The notes beneath the pieces are model-generated. The model was not told where the DNA came from. It was given only the letters and a program-made list of their open reading frames with translations, and did no database searches. This document shows positions 7,848 to 15,347 of a stretch of 40,654 nt of DNA, in pieces; the first letter of the stretch is position 1, and each line of letters starts with the position of its first letter. The DNA is from CAZXCQ01 sp964639275 (GTDB lineage Bacteria; Desulfobacterota; DSM-4660; Desulfatiglandales; Desulfatiglandaceae). Location: NCBI GenBank assembly GCA_964639275.1, contig CAZXCQ010000011.1, forward strand, positions 1-40,654. Direction: 5' to 3'. Position numbers and translations under genes: made by a program.

Positions 7848-7876
7848 GTAACACTTTAGCCCTTTGAAACCCGGGG
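7848..7876. repeat. 29-bp dispersed repeat R2, copy 2
   Basis: It matches 4436-4464 at 28 of 29 positions. It ends exactly against the stop codon of the sigma-54 regulator gene (stop at 7877-7879, - strand) and lies upstream of the DUF1847 gene. Only this half-unit is visible; I found no matching inverted end nearby. Confidence 0.7.
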
Positions 7877-9253
7877 CTATTTTTGTGAATGCAACCCCAG
7901 CTTATCCAGCCTGTATCTCAAGGATCTCATGCTGACATCCAAGAGTTCCGCGGCCTTTTGCTTTGATCCATGGGCCATCTCCAGGGCTTGAACGATAAAG
8001 TCTTTCTCTGTCGCAGCCATCACCTCGTCAAGCTTGATACCATTGGGCCCCACATCATGTTTTCGCCTCCTCTGTTCGAGTCCGCCGCCCCTGAAATTAG
8101 AAAGGGTAAGGCTTTCGGGTAGAACAATACTGGAGGTCTCAAGGGCAACGCTCCGTTCGATGATGTTTTCCAGCTCTCTCACATTCCCCGGGAAATAGTA
8201 TTGCCCAAGGAGGTCCATGGCATAGGCAGAGATCTTCTTGATGTCTTTTCCCAGATCCCTCGAAAACTTTTCAAGAAAATGCCGTGCCAGGAGATGTAAG
8301 TCTCCCACCCTTTCCCTTAGAGGCGGGACGGCAATATGGATCACGTTTATCCTGAAATAGAGGTCTTCCCTGAAATTCCCCTCTATGATCTCTTTTTCCA
8401 GATCCTTGTTGGTGGCTGATATAAATCTCACGTCAACGGTCTTCTCCTCGGTACCCCCCACCGCAGTAAAGGTCCTCCCCTGAATCACCCTCAGGAGTTT
8501 GACCTGAATGGCCGGTGGCAGCTCCCCGACCTCGTCGAGAAAGACCGTTCCACCGTCCGCCACCTCAAACAGACCCTCCTTATCGGTGGTGGCCCCTGTA
8601 AAGGCCCCTTTCTTGTAACCGAACAGTTCGCTTTCGATAAGGTTCTCCGGGATTCCTGCGCAGTTTATAACCACAAAGGGCCTGTCTTTCCTATCGCTTA
8701 ATTCGTGTATGGCCCTTGCCACCAGTTCTTTTCCTGTGCCGCTCTCACCCGAGACAAGGATGTTGCTCTTGATCTGGGAGACCCGCTTTATGAGATCGTA
8801 CACCTTTCTTACCTGGGGGCTCTCTCCAATAAGACAGCCAAAATGATATCGGTCCTTTGAGGGCCCTTCGTCCCCTTCCCCCGCAGATACCCCCTTTGAT
8901 TTCAGGGCATCTCTGATTATCTTTTTGAAATCACTGACCTTAAAAGGCTTTGGGATATAATCATAGGCCCCCTCCTTCATGGCCTCCACCGCGGTCTGGG
9001 CAGTGGCAAAGGCCGAAATGAGAACCACCATGGTATCCGGGGCCTTGGCCTTTGCCTTTTTCAAGACCCCGATTCCGTCAATGTCTTTCATACGGATATC
9101 GGTGATGATCAGGTCAAAGGTCTTTTCGTCTAGGTTTTGAAAGGCCTCCTCTCCACTTCCTGTAAGGGTGACCTCATATCCCTCCTTGGTCAACATGATC
9201 TCCAGGAACTCTCGCATACTCCTTTCATCGTCAACCACAAGGATGCTATGCAT
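7877..9253 (-). CDS. Sigma-54-dependent response regulator, NtrC/PilR-like
   Basis: Two-component transcriptional activator of 458 aa. The receiver domain (1-120) has the acidic pair Asp8-Asp9, phosphoacceptor Asp52 (ITDIRM) and Lys102 (YIPKPF). The AAA+ domain has Walker A GESGTGKE, the sigma-54 contact loop GAFTGA and Walker B FLDEVGEL. A C-terminal Fis-type helix-turn-helix ends in SMRSLRYRLDKLGL, as in PilR-like proteins. ATG 9253 overlaps the pyrC stop by 8 bases. An upstream in-frame TTG at 9280 would add nine residues before the receiver domain. No partner kinase is encoded in the window, so the signal and targets are unknown. Confidence 0.92.
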   Translation of the reverse strand: MHSILVVDDERSMREFLEIMLTKEGYEVTLTGSGEEAFQNLDEKTFDLIITDIRMKDIDGIGVLKKAKAKAPDTMVVLISAFATAQTAVEAMKEGAYDYIPKPFKVSDFKKIIRDALKSKGVSAGEGDEGPSKDRYHFGCLIGESPQVRKVYDLIKRVSQIKSNILVSGESGTGKELVARAIHELSDRKDRPFVVINCAGIPENLIESELFGYKKGAFTGATTDKEGLFEVADGGTVFLDEVGELPPAIQVKLLRVIQGRTFTAVGGTEEKTVDVRFISATNKDLEKEIIEGNFREDLYFRINVIHIAVPPLRERVGDLHLLARHFLEKFSRDLGKDIKKISAYAMDLLGQYYFPGNVRELENIIERSVALETSSIVLPESLTLSNFRGGGLEQRRRKHDVGPNGIKLDEVMAATEKDFIVQALEMAHGSKQKAAELLDVSMRSLRYRLDKLGLHSQK

Positions 9254-10535
9254 TTCTTTCCCAGACAATCTCCCCTCCAATCATGGTCAGTTCATTTCGT
9301 CCTTTTAAGCTCTTCCCCACAAAAGGGGAATTCTTGCTTTTTGAAAGGATATCTGTCTCCTCAAAGACATATTCATATTCTGGATCTATCAATGCCAGAT
9401 CGGCCCTGCCACCTTCCTCCAAACGGCCTGCCCCGGCCCGAAGTATGGAGGCGGGGTTGTAAGACAATTTCTTGATGGCAGTCGCCAATCCCAGTATCCC
9501 CTCCCTGACCAATTGCAAGGTCAAGGGTAGCATTGTTTCCAGCCCGATCATTCCAAAGGCGGCCTTGTCAAACTCCAAATCCTTCTCCAGGGCACTATGG
9601 GGTGCGTGGTCCGAGGCAATCACATCAATAACCCCCTTGGAGAGGCCCTCCCTGATCGCCTGGACATCCTCAGGGGTCCTCAGAGGGGGATTGACCTTGG
9701 CGCGGGTATTATACTCGATGACAGCACGATGATCCAAGGTAAAATAGTGGGGCGCCGTCTCTGCCGAAACCGGCAGTCCTTCCTCCTTTGCCCTCCTGAT
9801 CAGCTCCACCGACCCGGCGGTGCTCACATGGGCTATGTGGACCGGACACCTTGTGAGCTTTGCAAGACATATCTCCCGATAGACCATAATCTCCTCGCTG
9901 ACCGAGGGGACCCCCGCCAGGCCAATCCGGGTCGAAACAACCCCTTCATGCATGACCCCGCCCCTTGAGAGGCTCCTATCCTCACAATGGGATATGACCG
10001 CTAGGCCGTAATAGTGGGCATATTCAAGCGCCCTCCTCATCACCTCACTGTCTGTCACGGGGACCCCATCGTCAGAAACCGCAACTGCACCTGCCGTCCT
10101 GAGATCGCCAAACTCGGTCAGGGCCTCTCCTTTCTGTCCCATTGTGATCGCGGCAACGGGAAGGATTTGGCAGAGACCGGCCGCTTCGGCCTGCTCCAGG
10201 ATAAATTCGGTGACAGATCGGCAGTCATTGGGGGGATCGGTATTGGGCATACAGGCAAGGGTTGTAAAACCGCCTGCCACACCTGCCTTTCCCCCTGTGG
10301 CAATCGTCTCTTTATATTCGTGTCCGGGCTCCCGCAGATGAACATGCATATCGACTAGACCGGGAAGGATGATCTTATCAGAGGCATCGATGACCCTCAT
10401 CTGAGACCCTTTCTCCTTGACTGCACCCGGGGGCAGAATCTTTGTGATTTTGCCATTCTCAATGATCAGTTCGGCCTTTTCTACAGTCTCTCTGGCAGGA
10501 TCTACCACCGAACCAGACCTGATCCATGTTGTCAA
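9246..10535 (-). CDS. pyrC: Dihydroorotase
   Basis: Zinc amidohydrolase that cyclises carbamoyl aspartate to dihydroorotate, the third step of pyrimidine synthesis. The 429-aa length and the motif DMHVHLREPG (His64 and His66, zinc ligands) mark the class I, PyrC/allantoinase-like type. GGFTTLACMPNT, ISHCED, HIAHVST and IASDHAPH are further metal- and substrate-site blocks. It overlaps the pyrB stop by 4 bases (translational coupling). The neighbour and complete active site favour a true dihydroorotase over an inactive PyrC-like partner. Confidence 0.93.
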   Translation of the reverse strand: MTTWIRSGSVVDPARETVEKAELIIENGKITKILPPGAVKEKGSQMRVIDASDKIILPGLVDMHVHLREPGHEYKETIATGGKAGVAGGFTTLACMPNTDPPNDCRSVTEFILEQAEAAGLCQILPVAAITMGQKGEALTEFGDLRTAGAVAVSDDGVPVTDSEVMRRALEYAHYYGLAVISHCEDRSLSRGGVMHEGVVSTRIGLAGVPSVSEEIMVYREICLAKLTRCPVHIAHVSTAGSVELIRRAKEEGLPVSAETAPHYFTLDHRAVIEYNTRAKVNPPLRTPEDVQAIREGLSKGVIDVIASDHAPHSALEKDLEFDKAAFGMIGLETMLPLTLQLVREGILGLATAIKKLSYNPASILRAGAGRLEEGGRADLALIDPEYEYVFEETDILSKSKNSPFVGKSLKGRNELTMIGGEIVWERNA

Positions 10536-11461
10536 TTTCTGGATCCTCCAATCAACAGATAGAGTATAGCCATGCGGACCGCCACCCCGTTGGTCACCTG
10601 GTCAAGTATAACAGAATGGGGTCCATCCGCCACCTCAGAAGTGATCTCCACACCTCGGTTCATTGGCCCGGGGTGCATCAAAATGACATCGGGTTTTGCG
10701 AGGCTTAAGATATCTTTATTCATCCCGAAAAAGGAGGCGTATTCCCTCAGACCCGGAAACAGGACTTTGGTCTGTCTCTCCAGTTGTATTCGCAGCATCA
10801 TGACCACATCCTTGTCTCTGACCGCCTTCACTGGATCATAGACCACCTTCACCCCAAGCGCCTCAATGCCAAGTGGGATCATAGTCGGCGGCCCTGAGAC
10901 TGTTACTTCGGCCCCCATCTTGGTCAACCCGATGATATTGGATCTGGCCACACGGCTATGCGAGATATCCCCGATGATAGAGACCGCCAATCCGTTGATC
11001 CTGCCCTTTTTTTCCCGGATTGTGTACAGATCAAGCAAGGCCTGGGTCGGGTGCTCATTGATCCCGTCCCCGGCGTTGATGATCCCTGCTTTTACTCGGG
11101 TTGACAAGAGATGGGGGGCCCCGCTCGAGGAATGCCTTATGACAATGAGGTCGGGGTTCATGGCCTGAAGGTTTCTGGCCGTGTCTATAAGGGTTTCTCC
11201 TTTTACCATGCTACTTCCAGACGCTGAAAGACTGACGGTGTCAGCGCTGAGTCTCTTTGCGGCCATTTCAAAGGAGGTGCGGGTTCTTGTGCTTGGCTCA
11301 TAAAAGAAATTGACCACGCTCTTGCCTCTGAGGGTGGGAACCTTTTTTATGTCCCTCGTGGAAATCTCTTTTAGTGACTCGGCCGTATCCAGGATAAGTC
11401 CGATGTCTTCGACGGACAACTGGCCAATGCCAAGGAGATCTTTATGGTGAAATTTTCTCAC
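10532..11461 (-). CDS. pyrB: Aspartate carbamoyltransferase catalytic subunit
   Basis: Catalyses carbamoyl phosphate plus aspartate to carbamoyl aspartate, the committed pyrimidine step. The carbamoyl-phosphate loop FEPSTRTRTSFEMAAKRL, HPTQALLDLYTI and the late HPGPMNRGVEI block are present. I choose GTG 11461 (310 aa, the family norm, beginning RKFHHKDLLGI) because GAGGA lies 8 bases upstream. The frame stays open to 11518 but that extension runs through a terminator hairpin. No pyrI regulatory subunit is visible. Confidence 0.92.
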   Translation of the reverse strand: MRKFHHKDLLGIGQLSVEDIGLILDTAESLKEISTRDIKKVPTLRGKSVVNFFYEPSTRTRTSFEMAAKRLSADTVSLSASGSSMVKGETLIDTARNLQAMNPDLIVIRHSSSGAPHLLSTRVKAGIINAGDGINEHPTQALLDLYTIREKKGRINGLAVSIIGDISHSRVARSNIIGLTKMGAEVTVSGPPTMIPLGIEALGVKVVYDPVKAVRDKDVVMMLRIQLERQTKVLFPGLREYASFFGMNKDILSLAKPDVILMHPGPMNRGVEITSEVADGPHSVILDQVTNGVAVRMAILYLLIGGSRN

Positions 11462-11473
11462 CTTTGATTCCTC

Positions 11474-11514
11474 GCAAAAAAAACCTCCTTGCCGGTAGGC
11501 CAACAAGGAGGTTT
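11474..11514 (-). terminator. Intrinsic terminator after rplQ / before pyrB
   Basis: On the - strand AAACCTCCTTG (11514-11504) pairs perfectly with CAAGGAGGTTT (11491-11481) across a 12-nt loop. The second arm runs into eight T residues (11483-11476). It ends the ribosomal alpha operon and lies just 12 bases before the chosen pyrB start, so it could also serve as an attenuator for pyrBC. Confidence 0.85.
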
Positions 11515-11547
11515 CCACTGTTAGTAAGATCCGTGCTCATGGGGAAC

Positions 11548-12024
11548 CTAGCTTTGTTCCACATCAGTTTCCTTCTCACGCCTTTTTTTATCCATATCTT
11601 TTTCGGGCCCCCTGCCGGCCCCTTTGACACCCTTCGATTTCTTCCTCTTGCCTGATTTATCCTCTCCCTCAGGGGTCAAGAGCTGAACCACGGAAATGGA
11701 TGCGCCATCGCCCTTTCGCACCCCCTTTTTGACTATCCTAACATAACCCCCTTGCCTGTCAAGATAGCGGTCCTTTATTTCATCAAACAGCCTGTGAGCT
11801 ACCGCCTTGTCTTGGATATAGGCAAGGGCCTGGCGTCTTGCATGGAGATCACCCCGTTTGGCAAGGCCTATCATCTTCTCAGCAACGGGCCGAAGCGATT
11901 TTGCCTTGGCATCAGTTGTCTCTATCTGATCATACTTGAGTAGCGAAGTGACCATATTTCTCAGCATAGCCTTGCGGTGACTGGGATTGCGCCCTAATTG
12001 GTTTCCTGCCTTCCTGTGCCTCAT
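11548..12024 (-). CDS. rplQ: 50S ribosomal protein L17 with long C-terminal tail
   Basis: Large-subunit protein located near the peptide exit tunnel. The core MRHRKAGNQLGRNPSHRKAM through about residue 118 (SVVQLL) is typical L17. About 40 further residues (from PEGEDKSGKRKKSK) are highly charged and not in the usual protein of around 120 aa. The start overlaps the rpoA stop by 4 bases, so it is coupled to RNA polymerase alpha. The terminator lies 34 bases downstream. Confidence 0.95.
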   Translation of the reverse strand: MRHRKAGNQLGRNPSHRKAMLRNMVTSLLKYDQIETTDAKAKSLRPVAEKMIGLAKRGDLHARRQALAYIQDKAVAHRLFDEIKDRYLDRQGGYVRIVKKGVRKGDGASISVVQLLTPEGEDKSGKRKKSKGVKGAGRGPEKDMDKKRREKETDVEQS

Positions 12025-13121
12025 TTGCCTGTATCCTTTTTCTTTGCCTTTGGCTTCCCTTTTGCCTTCTTCTCTTCGGTGCCCTCTTCCTCGCCCTCTT
12101 CGCCCTCTTCTTCCTCACCCTCTTCGGGTGGCACGGCGGGCGAGAAATTCTCCAGCCTCATTCCCAGGGAAAGTCCCATTTCCTCAAGAATCGATTTGAT
12201 CTCGTTGAGAGACTTCCTTCCAAAATTCTTTGTCTTCAACATCTCTGCCTCACTCTTCTGGACCAACTCCCCGATAAGCGTGATGTCTGCGTTTTGCAGG
12301 CAGTTGGCAGAGCGCACTGATAATTCAAGCTCAGAAACAGGTCTAAAAAGGTTCTCATTGAGCCTTTCTTCCTCTTGCTCTTCCTCCTCTTCCACCGGTT
12401 CAGGCTCTTCTTCAAAATTGATAAATGGATTCATCTGCTCCTTGAGTATCTTGGCGGCATAAGCGATAGCGTCTTCGGGCAACATACTACCGTCGGTCCA
12501 GACCTCCAGAGTCAACTTATCATAATCGGTTACCTGCCCCACCCTGGCATTTGTCACCACATAATTGACCTTCTCAACAGGCGAAAAAATAGCATCCATC
12601 GGAATGACGCCTATTGGCTGATCTTTGGGCTTGTTTCTTTCGGCGGGGACATAACCCTTCCCCGTCATGACCACCATCTCCATCCTCAGCTTGGCTTCCT
12701 TGTTAAGGGTCGCAATGTGATGGTTAGGATTCAATATCTCCACAAGGCCATCGGTCTCGATATCACCCGCCTTGACTTCCCCTTCTCCTTCTCGGGCGAG
12801 GTGGATCAGCGCATCCTCAGCTGCAATGATTTTGAGCTTGACCTCCTTGAGATTGAGAATGATATCGGTCACATCCTCATATACCCCAGGAATAGTAGAA
12901 AATTCGTGAAGTACACCGTCAAACCGAACAGAGACAATTGCCGATCCCTGCAGGGACGAAAGCAGGATGCGCCTAAGGGAATTCCCGATCGTGATCCCGA
13001 GCCCCCTCTCAAGTGGCTCGCATATAAACTTCCCATAGGAGCTTGTATAGCTGTCCTGAACGATTTTAATGCGTTTGGGCCTGATGAGCTCCCGCCAATT
13101 CTTACTTCTTAGATCTACCAA
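12021..13121 (-). CDS. rpoA: DNA-directed RNA polymerase alpha subunit with acidic-basic tail
   Basis: Scaffold of core RNA polymerase assembly. The N-terminal domain has GLGITIGNSLRRILLSSLQG. The C-terminal domain has ELSVRSANCLQNADI, the DNA/activator-contact surface. The linker contains a run of glutamates (about 240-260). After the normal end of alpha-CTD there are roughly 35 extra residues: a Glu/Gly-rich block followed by a Lys-rich end. The total of 366 aa exceeds the usual 330-345. The start is TTG 13121 with GGGGAGG upstream. Confidence 0.96.
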   Translation of the reverse strand: MVDLRSKNWRELIRPKRIKIVQDSYTSSYGKFICEPLERGLGITIGNSLRRILLSSLQGSAIVSVRFDGVLHEFSTIPGVYEDVTDIILNLKEVKLKIIAAEDALIHLAREGEGEVKAGDIETDGLVEILNPNHHIATLNKEAKLRMEMVVMTGKGYVPAERNKPKDQPIGVIPMDAIFSPVEKVNYVVTNARVGQVTDYDKLTLEVWTDGSMLPEDAIAYAAKILKEQMNPFINFEEEPEPVEEEEEQEEERLNENLFRPVSELELSVRSANCLQNADITLIGELVQKSEAEMLKTKNFGRKSLNEIKSILEEMGLSLGMRLENFSPAVPPEEGEEEEGEEGEEEGTEEKKAKGKPKAKKKDTGK

Positions 13122-13188
13122 AAAAGCCTCCCCATCATCTTGTTAACGAATAGAATAATACGATAAAGCCCCTGAAATCTCCTGTGAT

Positions 13189-13818
13189 TTATTTTGAATA
13201 TAGTTCCACAACGAGCTGTTCCTGAACGGGCATTGTGAGGTCTTCACGATTGGGAAGGACTTTCAGTATCCCCCTAAAGTTCTCCTTTTCAACTTCGATC
13301 CAGTCTGGAATGCCTCTCCTGACAACAGTCTCCATGGCCTCCCGGATAGAAACCACATTACGACTCTTTTCTTTCACCTCAATCACATCTCCTGGCTTCA
13401 CAAGGTACGAGGGGATATTGACCTTCCTTTTGTTTACTAGGAAGTGGTTGTGCCTGACTGCTTGCCTTGCCTGATTCCGTGAAGTGGCAAAACCCATTCT
13501 ATAGACAATATTGTCCAAACGGGATTCAAGCAGTAACAGGAGATTTGTGCCGGTAATTCCCTTCTGCCTTTCCGCGCGGTAGTAATACCCCCTGAACTGC
13601 CGCTCCAAGACGCCGTAAATCCTCCTAATCTTCTGCTTCTCTCTTAGCTGAACCCTGTAATCGGAGTATTTTCCCCCGCGTCGCTGGCCATGTTGTCCAG
13701 GCGGATAGGCCCTCCTCTCAAAAGAGCATTTGTCACCGTAACAGCGGTCACCCTTCAAGAAAAGCCGCAGATTCTCCCGCCTGCATAACCTGCATGATGA
13801 ACCAATATATCTGGCCAA
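13189..13818 (-). CDS. rpsD: 30S ribosomal protein S4 (zinc-ribbon type)
   Basis: Primary 16S rRNA-binding assembly protein and, in many bacteria, translational repressor of the alpha operon. The 209-aa protein has Cys9, Cys12, Cys26 and Cys31, the zinc-binding form of S4, and an S4 RNA-binding domain in the middle (RLDNIVYRMGFATSRNQARQAV..FLVN). It precedes rpoA with a 67-base gap. Confidence 0.96.
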   Translation of the reverse strand: MARYIGSSCRLCRRENLRLFLKGDRCYGDKCSFERRAYPPGQHGQRRGGKYSDYRVQLREKQKIRRIYGVLERQFRGYYYRAERQKGITGTNLLLLLESRLDNIVYRMGFATSRNQARQAVRHNHFLVNKRKVNIPSYLVKPGDVIEVKEKSRNVVSIREAMETVVRRGIPDWIEVEKENFRGILKVLPNREDLTMPVQEQLVVELYSK

Positions 13819-13919
13819 GTTCGTCTCCCACCGTTGGTTTATTCGTTATTTTCCTTACTGTTTATCTAAATACCGTTTCGCCGTTCCGACAATAATTCGC
13901 CATCCAAAACCCAAGATTC

Positions 13920-14315
13920 CTAGACTCTCCGCCTCTTGGGGGGCCGACACCCATTATGGGGTATTGGCGTTATGTCCCTTATCGCCGTAACGGTAAACCC
14001 CTCCACCTGGAGGGAACGCAGGGCCGCTTCCCTGCCTACGCCTGGCCCCTTGACCCTCACCTCAGCAACCCTCATTCCATGCTCCATCGCCTGCCTGACG
14101 GCATTTCGTCCGGCCAATTGAGCGGCAAAGGGGGTACTCTTTCTCGACCCTTTGACACCCCCCCGGCCTGCGCTGGACTGAACAACGACATTTCCGTCAA
14201 GATCGGTGATGGTCACGATGGTATTGTTAAAGGTGGATTGTATAAAAATGATACCTGCGGGTACGTTTTTCTTTTCTTTCTTTGTCCTGCTCTTCTTTTT
14301 TGCAGCTTTGGCCAT
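13920..14315 (-). CDS. rpsK: 30S ribosomal protein S11
   Basis: Platform protein of the small subunit (131 aa). A Lys-rich N-terminus is followed by GIIFIQSTFNNTIVTITD, SSAGRGGVKGSRKSTPFAAQ and the conserved end TPIPHNGCRPPKRRRV. It lies 16 bases after rpsM. The 101-base gap to rpsD holds nothing I can identify. Confidence 0.97.
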   Translation of the reverse strand: MAKAAKKKSRTKKEKKNVPAGIIFIQSTFNNTIVTITDLDGNVVVQSSAGRGGVKGSRKSTPFAAQLAGRNAVRQAMEHGMRVAEVRVKGPGVGREAALRSLQVEGFTVTAIRDITPIPHNGCRPPKRRRV

Positions 14316-14331
14316 CCCTTTCCCTCAGACT

Positions 14332-14703
14332 CTATCTCTTCTTTTTCCCCATAACCGCCCTGCGGGGCCCCTTGCGCGTCCGGGCGTTGGTGCTGGTCCT
14401 CTGCCCGCGAACAGGGAGACCGCGTCTGTGCCTCAGCCCGCGATAGGCCCCCAGATCCATCAACCGCTTTATGTTCATGGACACCTCGCGTCTGAGATCC
14501 CCTTCCACCTTATACTTCTCGTCGATAATCTTCCGGATGCTGGTAATCTGCTCCGCACTGAGATCATCCGAATTGGTATCCCAATCGATGCCCGCCTCGG
14601 TAAGTATCTTCTGTGAAGAACTCCTGCCCAGACCATAGATATAGGTCAGGGCAATCTCGATCCGCTTTCTCCTTGGTAAATCGACACCCGCAATTCTTGC
14701 CAA
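14332..14703 (-). CDS. rpsM: 30S ribosomal protein S13
   Basis: Head protein of the small subunit that contacts the 50S subunit and P-site tRNA. The 123-aa protein starts MARIAGVDLPRRKRIEIALTY and has the helix-hairpin-helix block TYIYGLGRSSSQKIL and the basic tail GQRTSTNARTRKGPRRAV. A 105-base gap separates it from rpmJ. That gap contains only a weak five-pair hairpin with a short T run. Confidence 0.97.
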   Translation of the reverse strand: MARIAGVDLPRRKRIEIALTYIYGLGRSSSQKILTEAGIDWDTNSDDLSAEQITSIRKIIDEKYKVEGDLRREVSMNIKRLMDLGAYRGLRHRRGLPVRGQRTSTNARTRKGPRRAVMGKKKR

Positions 14704-14808
14704 TCTCTAACTCCTTCTGCTCGGTGATTGGTCGTTTGTCATTTCATATTCCTACCGGCAGTGGGCAACCCAAACCGGCAAAAAGGCCCATCGTCCCTGG
14801 GCACGGGC

Positions 14809-14922
14809 TTACCCTTGTCTTTGTTTATGTCGAGGGTTCACGCAGATCACCCGCACGACGCCCTTTCGTCTGATTGTCTTGCACTTATTGCAAATCGGCT
14901 TAACCGATGGTCTCACTTTCAT
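14809..14922 (-). CDS. rpmJ: 50S ribosomal protein L36
   Basis: Very small zinc-binding large-subunit protein (37 aa). The product begins MKVRPSVKPICNKCKTIRRK and ends VNPRHKQRQG. The CxxC pair with a later Cys and His forms the zinc site. It lies between infA and rpsM as in most bacteria. Confidence 0.95.
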   Translation of the reverse strand: MKVRPSVKPICNKCKTIRRKGVVRVICVNPRHKQRQG

Positions 14923-15013
14923 GATCCTAAAGATCTCCTCGTCTAACCTCTATGGCGACAAAAGGGGTCCCAAAAGGCCACCATTTTGGGGCCTGGACCA
15001 CTTCCAGACTCCC

Positions 15014-15235
15014 CTATTTCTTCCCACGATAGACAATGCGCCCCCTCGTCAAGTCGTAAGGGGATAACTCAACTACCACCATATCCCCCGGGAGGATCTT
15101 GATAAAGTGTTTCCGCATCCTACCCGAGATATGACCCAATACCCTGTGGCCATTCTTTAGCTCGACCCTGAACATGGCATTTGGTAAGGTCTCGATCACA
15201 ACCCCCTCGACCTCGATAGCCTCTTCCTTAGCCAT
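15014..15235 (-). CDS. infA: Translation initiation factor IF-1
   Basis: A-site-binding initiation factor with a single S1/OB fold (73 aa). MAKEEAIEVEGVVIETLPNA, FRVELKNGHRVLGHISG and the end SPYDLTRGRIVYRGKK are the classic family blocks. It follows secY directly, without the adk and map genes found there in many bacteria. Confidence 0.97.
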   Translation of the reverse strand: MAKEEAIEVEGVVIETLPNAMFRVELKNGHRVLGHISGRMRKHFIKILPGDMVVVELSPYDLTRGRIVYRGKK

Positions 15236-15347
15236 ATGCCCTTCCCCGTTTTCCAGTATCTGGCCTCAAACTCACACTCAGTGCCTTTGATCCGAATGCC
15301 CTTCCCTCTGGGAGTGGACCTCTGAAAGTCAAAGGCCGTTCATAGCG

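Noticed and set aside
11462..11518. A longer PyrB N-terminus from GTG 11518
   Set aside because: The extension would be encoded by a terminator hairpin, has no ribosome site, and exceeds the family length.
14969..14990. CCCAAAA/TTTTGGG hairpin between infA and rpmJ as a terminator
   Set aside because: The stem is short and AT-rich, is not followed by a clean T-tract, and lies inside an otherwise continuous operon.
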